NCBI GenBank assembly: GCA_035623335.1
Contig: DASPTQ010000194.1
Location: forward strand, 7,437 to 71,436
DNA: 64,000 bases
Direction of reading: 5' to 3'
DNA from: JAFAGX01 sp035623335
GTDB lineage: Bacteria > Acidobacteriota > Terriglobia > Terriglobales > Acidobacteriaceae
Shown here: positions 8,877 to 15,422 of the stretch, piece after piece
Position numbering within the stretch: the first letter of the stretch is position 1
Layout: each line of letters begins with the position of its first letter
Made by a program: the position numbers and the translations under genes
Notes under the pieces: generated by a model
Told to the model about the DNA's origin: nothing
Seen by the model: only the letters and a program-made list of their open reading frames with translations
Database searches by the model: none

Positions 8877-9079
8877 GAAACCTCAGCATAGCTCCAATTT
8901 GGGAGCCGCGCAAGGAAGCCACAAGTCTCGCTGAAGTGCTTGAATCGCAAATACTTGCTTACGAAAGAGCATACCCCAATCCCACTTTCGTGCCCTGCGC
9001 ATCTATTGTGGTGGAAAGCCATCGGGCGGTAAGGTAACCATAATGCTGAACGTGAACTGGGAACAGTCAACTTGGAGAA

Positions 9080-9107
9080 TTGACAAATTCCGTCACCCCG
9101 ATAGGAT
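9080..9107 (+). promoter_or_regulatory. Putative promoter of the GAF-amidase gene
   Basis: TTGACA at 9080-9085 and TAGGAT at 9102-9107 are separated by 16 bases and end 30 bases before ATG 9138. The -35 is a full consensus match. Confidence 0.45.
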
Positions 9108-9137
9108 TGAGTTTCGCCAAGGATTCGGATTTGGCCG

Positions 9138-11357
9138 ATGAGCCTGAGCCACACTAATGCAGATCTAGCACGAATTGAGGCCGAACCTCCTTTGGACTCG
9201 GGGAGGCGCCCGCATCTTTCTGATCAGATCGGACATGAAGCCCTAGAAGCGCTTCTGGCGTTCTGCTCGCTGCACCAACAAACCTACGAAAGACGGTCTG
9301 AGGAGCAAAGTCTCACCTCCGGAGCCGACCCGGAGCGTTTAGAACTGGAGCAATTCGTCTTTGATGAAGTGTTGCAATTGGTGGCCGAACGCGCTCTCAC
9401 CATTGCCGGGGCCGACGGCGTGGCCATCGCCCTAATCGACGAGGACGCGATCGTGTGCCGAGCCGTGGCAGGAACAGTGGTCCCCGATCGGGGGATGCGC
9501 GTGGATCTAAACTCTGGGTTTTCCGGTGCCTGCTTGGTTTCGCGGAAGGTCGTGCGCTGTGACGACTCGGAGACCGATTTCAGGGTAAGCGCCATCGCTT
9601 GCCGTCGCCTGGGAGCCCGCTCCATGGTGGCCGTCCCGCTTACGGCAGGGGACTCGGTGATTGGACTGATTGAAGCATTCTCCAGCGTACCGCATGGATT
9701 CAACGACAGCGATGTTTCGAGCCTGAGCCTTCTCGCGGAATTGATTCTGGCGGCTCTGCGGCCCGAGGAAGAGCAACGCCTGATCGACGCATCTCGACGA
9801 GTAGTTGGTCAAGAGCAGTCCGCAACCGCCGCGGCGCCTATCGTCACCCACGAGGAGGAATCCATTCCCGAGGCTCCCCGGGAGACTAGTGAAAACCAGC
9901 CCCCCGAGCAGGAAGCTCCTCAGGAGTCCGCTCCTGCGGCGGTCGAAGCATCCCCTCGGAAGTTCCGAGCTCTCGGAATCGTGGTTGCCTTGCTGGCCCT
10001 GGGACTGGCCGCCTTGATCGTTTGGGGGCTAGCTTTCGATGGCCTTAAGGCATGGAGAACCGGTCGCGTGTCCGAGCCTAGCCCGGCAGTCCAGGTCCCT
10101 CCCGCTACCTCCGCGCCAACACCATCCTCAACCACCTCCCCGCCAACCCCATCCTCAACCGCCTCATCCACGCCAACCAGCCCTCCGGCCGACGCTGGCT
10201 CAGCGCAGAACCCGCCGAGTTCGGAGACACCTCACGGGCTACCGGCGGTCACTGAAGTCCGCCATTGGTCGGCGGCGACCTCCAGCACGGTGGTGATCGA
10301 TCTCGAGGATCAGGTTCAATATGAGGCGCACCGCTTGGCGAATCCCGAGCGAATCTACTTTGATTTGCATGACACGCGATTGAGCTCCGATCTGGTCGGC
10401 AAAAGCATTGATATCGACGATCCCCTGATTCAGCGGATTCGGGTGGCGCAACCGGAACCCGGGCTCACCCGCGTGGTCATCGAAATCAAGGGACCCTGGA
10501 ACTTTTCCGTGAGCCTGGCGCCCAATCCCTATCGTCTGGTGATTGAAGTACGCAAAACCGAGGGCGAGACCCGGACGCGGTCGAAGCTCGATTTATTCAC
10601 GCCCCAGACTCTCGGAGCCACTGCCTTCGTTCCCGCGCCTGGCACGCTCGCGCCTAAGTTGCGGATTGTGCTCGACGCAGGTCATGGAGGCTCGGACCTG
10701 GGCACGGTGGGGCGGCAAGGTTTGCTGGAGAAGGACGTGGTGCTCGATATTGTGGCCCGGCTTGGTCTGCTGGTGCGGCGCAGGGGAGCGGAGGTCATCT
10801 ATACCCGCCAAGACGACAGTTATGTTTCGCTCGAAAAGCGGGCGGAAATCGCCAATCTGGCCGACGCCGACCTGTTCTTATCGATCCACGCCAACTCCAG
10901 TGATTCCCCCTCCGCCCGCGGAGTGGAGACCTACTACACCAACACGTACTCGTCGGCCAATGCCCGGCCGCGGGAAGGCGACGAGATGGAAGCCAGCCCG
11001 CAGAACATCAACTGGACCGATGTCGACATTCGGGCAAAGGTACGCGACTCGCACCACTTTGCCACCAGCATCCAACGCGCTTTGTACTCCACCCTGGCTC
11101 CCAAGAATCCCGGCCTTCGGAATCGAGGCGTCAAGGAGGCTCAATATGTGGTTCTCACCGGAACCATGATGCCGGCCGTTCTCGCCGAGATTTCCTTCGT
11201 CAGCAGCCCGGCCGATGAGAACCATTTGCAGAACGCAAGTTACCGGCAACAGATTGCACTCGCACTCTATCAGGGAATCGAACGCTTCATCGAGCAATCG
11301 CGCCACGTGAAGCAAGCCAGCGCCGAAGACCAGCACAAGGTTAACCTGAATCGCTGA
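9138..11357 (+). CDS. GAF-transmembrane-AMIN-N-acetylmuramoyl-L-alanine amidase fusion
   Basis: Peptidoglycan amidase of 739 residues with an unusual front half. Residues ~70-205 form a GAF domain (NSGFSGACL, RCDDSETDFRV, CRRLGARSMVAVP). An acidic linker leads to one membrane span at ~277-300. A Pro/Ser/Thr-rich stretch with short tandem repeats follows, then an AMIN domain (~370-473) and an Amidase_3 domain (~507-720). Zinc and catalytic residues are visible in LDAGHGGSD, LLEKDVVLD, FLSIHANS and the terminal AEISFVS. With no signal peptide and an internal anchor, the GAF part should be cytoplasmic and the amidase periplasmic (inferred). The last bases lie 6 bases before the inserted cassette at 11364. 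GAF sequence is shared with the proteins at 19265-20884 and 20956-21774. Confidence 0.9.
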   Translation: MSLSHTNADLARIEAEPPLDSGRRPHLSDQIGHEALEALLAFCSLHQQTYERRSEEQSLTSGADPERLELEQFVFDEVLQLVAERALTIAGADGVAIALIDEDAIVCRAVAGTVVPDRGMRVDLNSGFSGACLVSRKVVRCDDSETDFRVSAIACRRLGARSMVAVPLTAGDSVIGLIEAFSSVPHGFNDSDVSSLSLLAELILAALRPEEEQRLIDASRRVVGQEQSATAAAPIVTHEEESIPEAPRETSENQPPEQEAPQESAPAAVEASPRKFRALGIVVALLALGLAALIVWGLAFDGLKAWRTGRVSEPSPAVQVPPATSAPTPSSTTSPPTPSSTASSTPTSPPADAGSAQNPPSSETPHGLPAVTEVRHWSAATSSTVVIDLEDQVQYEAHRLANPERIYFDLHDTRLSSDLVGKSIDIDDPLIQRIRVAQPEPGLTRVVIEIKGPWNFSVSLAPNPYRLVIEVRKTEGETRTRSKLDLFTPQTLGATAFVPAPGTLAPKLRIVLDAGHGGSDLGTVGRQGLLEKDVVLDIVARLGLLVRRRGAEVIYTRQDDSYVSLEKRAEIANLADADLFLSIHANSSDSPSARGVETYYTNTYSSANARPREGDEMEASPQNINWTDVDIRAKVRDSHHFATSIQRALYSTLAPKNPGLRNRGVKEAQYVVLTGTMMPAVLAEISFVSSPADENHLQNASYRQQIALALYQGIERFIEQSRHVKQASAEDQHKVNLNR

Positions 11358-11359
11358 GG

Positions 11360-11414
11360 CTAGTTTCCTGTCCTAGATAATTCCTTACGACACCGGACTT
11401 TGTCCAGGATGACG
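11360..11414 (+). repeat. Left terminal inverted repeat and flanking CTAG
   Basis: CTAG at 11360-11363 is followed by an inverted copy of the sequence at 13022-13075. Bases 11366-11386 match the right end perfectly over 21 bases. The similarity continues imperfectly, with 38 of the first 43 bases matching, then further past a one-base gap. Confidence 0.85.
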
Positions 11415-11510
11415 TCAGCAGTAAACATGCCCCCGTATAGATCGACGGCGTTGAATTGTAAAAATTTATGTGAGACGAGACAATCGAGGCCTCGATCAGA
11501 GCCGGGCGCG

Positions 11511-12485
11511 TTAGCGAGCGTTTCCCGCCCGCATCGAGAAGCGCTTGCGATAGGCCGTGGGACTGGTTCCGAGGGCGCGGCTGAAGTGCAGGCGCAGCGT
11601 GGCCGCCGTCTGCAGCCCGACCGCTTCGGCAATGCGATCCACGCTCTCGCCGGTCTCCTCGAGCATCCTCTGCGCGGCAAGCAGGCGCTGGTGGATCAGC
11701 CATTGATGCGGCGTGGTTCCATTCTGCCGGAGGAATTGGCGGGCGAACGTGCGCGGCGACATCGCAGCCCTCTTCGCCAGCTCTTCGACCCGGAGCGGCC
11801 GTGCCAGGTGGTTCTGGGCCCACACAAGCAAGGGCGCGAGTCCCGCGGAGGCGTCGCGCCGGATGGGGTCAGGCACGAATTGCGCCTGGCCGCCGTCGCG
11901 ATGCGGCGGCATGACCAGGCGGCGCGCCACCGAGTTGGCAATCCCGGCGCCATAGTCGCGGCGGACGATGTGCAAGCACAGGTCGATTCCCGCGGCGCTG
12001 CCGGCGGAAGTAAGAATGCTGCCCTCGTCGATATACAGCCGGTCGGACTCCACGCGGATGCCCGGATAGCGGCTCGCCAGGCGCGCGGCGTATCGCCAGT
12101 GCGTGGTGGCGCGTTTGCCGTCGAGCAGTCCCGTTGCCGCCAGGACAAACACGCCGGAACAGATGGAGACCAGGCGCGCGCCGGCGGCATGCGCCGCGCG
12201 CAGCAGCCGCAGCAGGCGCTCCGGCGGCGGCTCTTCCACATGCCAGCCGGGAATCACGATGGTGCCGGCGGTGCGCAGCACGCCCACACCGTGCGGCGCC
12301 TCGACCCGGATGCCGCCGGTGGCGCGCAGCGGACGCCGGTCGAGCGAGAAGACCGAGAAGCGGTACCAGTCCACGTCAAGCTCAGGGCGGGAGAGGCCGA
12401 AGACCTCGGAGACGATGCCGAGCTCGAAGGCGCCCATGCGGTCGTAGGCGAGTGCAGCTACCTGGCGGAAATCGCGGTCGGCCAT
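11511..12485 (-). CDS. ftrA: AraC-family transcriptional regulator with DJ-1/PfpI domain (FtrA/GlxA type)
   Basis: A 324-residue DNA-binding regulator. Residues ~8-180 form a DJ-1/PfpI-like domain with the nucleophile-elbow sequence VSICSGVFVLA. Residues ~215-315 are the AraC helix-turn-helix pair, including MSPRTFARQF and the second-helix region TAATLRLHFSRALG. Start ATG 12485 gives MADRDFRQVAALAYD, the expected N-terminus; the frame is open upstream but runs antisense through the rhodanese gene. No ribosome binding site is visible before the ATG. TAAAAT lies 8 bases upstream, so a leaderless transcript is possible. Its divergent partner is a rhodanese, the usual partner of FtrA, which makes autoregulation and control of the rhodanese likely. 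Confidence 0.88.
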   Translation of the reverse strand: MADRDFRQVAALAYDRMGAFELGIVSEVFGLSRPELDVDWYRFSVFSLDRRPLRATGGIRVEAPHGVGVLRTAGTIVIPGWHVEEPPPERLLRLLRAAHAAGARLVSICSGVFVLAATGLLDGKRATTHWRYAARLASRYPGIRVESDRLYIDEGSILTSAGSAAGIDLCLHIVRRDYGAGIANSVARRLVMPPHRDGGQAQFVPDPIRRDASAGLAPLLVWAQNHLARPLRVEELAKRAAMSPRTFARQFLRQNGTTPHQWLIHQRLLAAQRMLEETGESVDRIAEAVGLQTAATLRLHFSRALGTSPTAYRKRFSMRAGNAR

Positions 12486-12486
12486 T

Positions 12487-12519
12487 GGCAGAATTTTAGC
12501 GCATATTGGCGTTTCTGCC
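12487..12519. promoter_or_regulatory. Candidate operator in the ftrA/rhodanese divergent region
   Basis: GGCAGAA (12487-12493) and TTCTGCC (12513-12519) form a perfect 7-base inverted repeat in the 75-base divergent promoter region, next to the ftrA start codon. A dimeric AraC-type regulator could bind here; this is inferred. Confidence 0.35.
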
Positions 12520-12560
12520 TCTCGATCCGTTCGCTGGAAAGGCGCAAATTGAGAACAGCT

Positions 12561-12974
12561 ATGCCGACACTCACTCCCTCTCCCGTCACTGGAATCGCGG
12601 CCGCCGATCCGGCCGCCGCGCTCGATCACTTCGAGAAGCTGCTGGCCTTCGAGACCGACTGCTGGGATGTCCACGCCGCTCTCACCGCCGGCCAACAGGA
12701 TTTCGTGCTGCTCGACGTGCGCTCCCCCGAGGCCTATCAGCAAGGGCACGTGCCCGGCGCCCTCAATCTGCCGCACCGCCGAATCGTGGAGCGCACCCTC
12801 TCGGATTTCCCGGAGGACGCGCTATTTGTGGTCTACTGCAGCGGGCCGCATTGCAACGGCGCCGACCGCGCGGCGGTCCAACTGTCGCGTCTCGGGCGCA
12901 AGGTGAAGAAGATGCTAGGCGGCATTCACGGCTGGCAGGTGGAAGGGTTCGCAACGTCCGCAGGGGAGCGCTGA
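12561..12974 (+). CDS. Rhodanese-like sulfurtransferase, divergent partner of ftrA
   Basis: A single-domain rhodanese of 137 residues, probably cytoplasmic, transferring sulfane sulfur or acting in redox or thiol signalling. VLLDVRSPEAYQQGHVPGA is the entry motif and YCSGPHCNGADRA the active-site loop, with Cys as the likely nucleophile; GGIHGWQVEGF closes the domain. ATG 12561 is used because the upstream extension is antisense to ftrA. It lies inside the TIR-bounded cassette and ends about 50 bases before the right repeat. No strong ribosome binding site is visible. Confidence 0.88.
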   Translation: MPTLTPSPVTGIAAADPAAALDHFEKLLAFETDCWDVHAALTAGQQDFVLLDVRSPEAYQQGHVPGALNLPHRRIVERTLSDFPEDALFVVYCSGPHCNGADRAAVQLSRLGRKVKKMLGGIHGWQVEGFATSAGER

Positions 12975-13021
12975 AGACGAAAGTGGAGCCCGGCGCAGAC
13001 TCCAGTCGAAGCGCCGGTCCC

Positions 13022-13075
13022 CGTCATCCCGGCAAAGTCCGGCGCTGGAAGGAATTATCTAGGACAGGAGACTAG
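13022..13075 (-). repeat. Right terminal inverted repeat and flanking CTAG
   Basis: Inverted copy of 11360-11414. The perfect core is 13049-13069, and CTAG lies at 13072-13075 just outside. The next gene, on the opposite strand, ends at 13098. Confidence 0.85.
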
Positions 13076-13097
13076 GTTGTCGATGCCCCCGGCCGGC

Positions 13098-15275
13098 TCA
13101 CGGTCCGGTGCCATCCTCACTACGAGGTTTGAGTTCCTGGCTTTGTGGTGTAACCGCCCCCACCCCACCGTACTTCGCCAGCCACTTCAGCTCTTCCCGC
13201 ACTTTGATCTTGCCGTGCCAGGGATTCTTGTCGAGAGAATGGCCTTCGCCGGGAAAGATTAAGAGCGTGCTGGGGACTCCGAGATTATGCAGGGCGCGAT
13301 CCAGCAAATAATCCTCGGCCACCGCGACCCGAATATCGTCGCCGCCGGCGACGATGTGGGTGGGGGTGCGGACCCGATTCATCTGGAAGATCGCGGCCTC
13401 GTCGTGATAACGCTGGGCCGCTTCCCACGGCTCTCCGCCCAGGAAATAAGCATCATCGAAGGTCGTATCGTCATTGCCCCAGTTGGCCACGTGCTCGACC
13501 GCACCGGCTCCCGTCACCGCAGCCTGGAAGCGATTGGTTTGCGTGATCAGCCAGTTGGTCATGTATCCACCGTAGCTGTAACCACCCACGGCCAGATGAT
13601 TGGGATCGGCGATACCGTCCTTTACCAGCGCATCCACGCCCGCCAGAATGTCTTTCCCGGGCCGGGAAACAATTTCCGGGACGATCTGCTCAAGAAACCG
13701 ATCGCCGTAACCGCTCGAGCCACGGTAATTCGGCTCGAAGACCAGCCATCCCTGGGTTGCCGCCAGGCGATCCCATTGATACCAATCCGCCTCGAAGTGA
13801 TTGCCGTCGGCATCGGCAGGCCCGCCGTGAATCAGCACGAACATTGGCAGGCCCTTCGCTTCCAACTTTCCCGGTGGATACAGCAGCATGCCTTCGACGG
13901 TGGTGCCGTCGTCGGCCTTCCAGCGATACGGCTTGCCCTGGGGCAGATCGCGTTCCGTGAACAAGTGATTGAAGGAGGTGATGGAGCGCGCCTCGGAGAG
14001 CTTTTCGATACTGTCGGCCACATAGACTTCCTTCGGCTTTTCGAGACTGGAATACAGAAAAGCAATTTGCCCAGAATGCAAGGCGGAATGGATGAGCTCG
14101 TAGGTGCCGGCCCAACCCGCCTGCTTTTCAAACGGAGACGACGGACTCGCCTGCGAGTAGAGCTGAACTTCCGTCCCCAGCAAGCCGGTGGCAATCACGC
14201 CCCCGGTGGGCAGAACCGCGTAATGCAGCACAGCACCGGGAAACGCCTTGGCCCACCGTTCGGTAGCACCCGTAGCGGCCTCCACCCAATACAGACGATT
14301 CTGCGTGTCTTTGTACTTCCCTTCCACCGAGCCCCCTTCGACGCCGAAGAAAATATGTTTGCCGTCCGGCGCCCAATGGATGTCGGTTTCCAAGGCCTCA
14401 TTCTGGGTGACGCGGTGCGGAGCCACACTGGGCGACGCATTGACCAGATCCACCGAGTAGATTTCGAACTCGCCGATTTTCTCGTCGCGCTCAGAGACCG
14501 ACTCGCTCAGGAATGCCAACTGACGGCCATCCGGGGATATATCGATCCCTTGGACGCGCCACGGAGTGTTGGCCAAGGCACGGGAACCGAGAGTAACATC
14601 CGGATTCGCTTCGAGGTCCTCGGAGATCTGGGTTCCCTCGGCGGCATGCCGCGAAATTGCCTCGTGAAGATCGAGACCGAATAGGGTATCGCCTCGTTCT
14701 GCCGCTCGATATTGCTTCACGTCCTTCCATTCTTTCCGGTAGGCGTCTTTCTGCTCCTTCGTCCACGGCTGACGAGTCGCGAAGTAGAGCGTCTTCGCGT
14801 CCGGCGACCAGGCAAAGGCATGAATCTCCTCGTCCCCTTTGGTCACCTGCAATGCCTCTCCTCCTGCGGGAGAGATCAGGTACAACTGGGCGGTTTCCTC
14901 TTCTTTGGCATCGTCGTCCTCATCAGCTTTCTGGGCACTCGAGGCTCTCCGCTCGGAGAGGAACGCGATCCAGCGTCCATCCGGCGACCATTGCGGATTG
15001 CGATCGTAACCGGATTCGGTGAGTCGGATCAGTGTTTCCCCGCCATGGCCACCGAGGCGATCGAGCCAGAGATCAGTGCGGAAGATTTTTTGGTCCCAGT
15101 CAGCGCGGTCCGTAGCAATCACCACGGCACTGCCATCGGGAGACACCTCCAGCGAGTCATAGCCGACGTAGTTGAAGAACTCGTCGATCGTTAGCTTGGG
15201 CTTGTCGGCTGCCCAAAGAGCCAGGGAAATCAGGCCGAGAACACTGGAGATCAGCAGCAGTTTTGGCATCGTCAT
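13098..15275 (-). CDS. S9-family serine peptidase (prolyl oligopeptidase / acylaminoacyl-peptidase type), secreted
   Basis: A 725-residue exported peptidase that should cleave short peptides in the periplasm or outside the cell. An N-terminal signal peptide (LLLISSVLGLISLALWAA) is followed by a WD40-like beta-propeller with repeated Ser-Pro-Asp-Gly motifs and a C-terminal alpha/beta hydrolase. The catalytic triad is visible: Ser ~566 in GGYSYGGYM, Asp ~646 in GGDDIRVAV and His ~678 in GEGHSLDKN. Start chosen at ATG 15275 (MTMPKLLL); ATG 15269 is equally possible, and a longer frame upstream destroys the signal-peptide layout. No strong ribosome binding site is seen. Confidence 0.92.
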   Translation of the reverse strand: MTMPKLLLISSVLGLISLALWAADKPKLTIDEFFNYVGYDSLEVSPDGSAVVIATDRADWDQKIFRTDLWLDRLGGHGGETLIRLTESGYDRNPQWSPDGRWIAFLSERRASSAQKADEDDDAKEEETAQLYLISPAGGEALQVTKGDEEIHAFAWSPDAKTLYFATRQPWTKEQKDAYRKEWKDVKQYRAAERGDTLFGLDLHEAISRHAAEGTQISEDLEANPDVTLGSRALANTPWRVQGIDISPDGRQLAFLSESVSERDEKIGEFEIYSVDLVNASPSVAPHRVTQNEALETDIHWAPDGKHIFFGVEGGSVEGKYKDTQNRLYWVEAATGATERWAKAFPGAVLHYAVLPTGGVIATGLLGTEVQLYSQASPSSPFEKQAGWAGTYELIHSALHSGQIAFLYSSLEKPKEVYVADSIEKLSEARSITSFNHLFTERDLPQGKPYRWKADDGTTVEGMLLYPPGKLEAKGLPMFVLIHGGPADADGNHFEADWYQWDRLAATQGWLVFEPNYRGSSGYGDRFLEQIVPEIVSRPGKDILAGVDALVKDGIADPNHLAVGGYSYGGYMTNWLITQTNRFQAAVTGAGAVEHVANWGNDDTTFDDAYFLGGEPWEAAQRYHDEAAIFQMNRVRTPTHIVAGGDDIRVAVAEDYLLDRALHNLGVPSTLLIFPGEGHSLDKNPWHGKIKVREELKWLAKYGGVGAVTPQSQELKPRSEDGTGP

Positions 15276-15422
15276 AGGTGGAAGAGATATACCGAAAGGT
15301 AGCCGTTTGTAAATGGATTTCGAATCCGCTCCACCTGCAGCAAGGGACTGCCCGGAAGAGAAGGCGAGGTCAACAGGAGGCTTGCCCCCGGCTCGCTCGC
15401 AGCATAACAAGCAAGGACTGTC

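Larger units (their letters stand above)
11364..13071. mobile_element. TIR-bounded 1.7 kb cassette carrying ftrA-like and rhodanese genes, no transposase
   Basis: The segment is bounded by ~50-base imperfect inverted repeats with a perfect 21-base core and flanked on both sides by CTAG, consistent with a 4-base target duplication. It sits in the short gap between two convergent genes, amidase (+) and S9 peptidase (-). Inside are only a divergent AraC-type regulator and a rhodanese gene, which use more GC-rich codons than the neighbours. No transposase or recombinase frame is present. The structure fits a non-autonomous mobile insertion cassette moved in trans. The CTAG duplication resembles what IS5-group elements produce, but the responsible transposase is unknown. 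Confidence 0.75.

Noticed and set aside
11400..12560. Long in-frame extension upstream of the rhodanese start
   Set aside because: The extension is antisense to the AraC-type regulator and has no domain-like sequence. Only the part from ATG 12561 is rhodanese.
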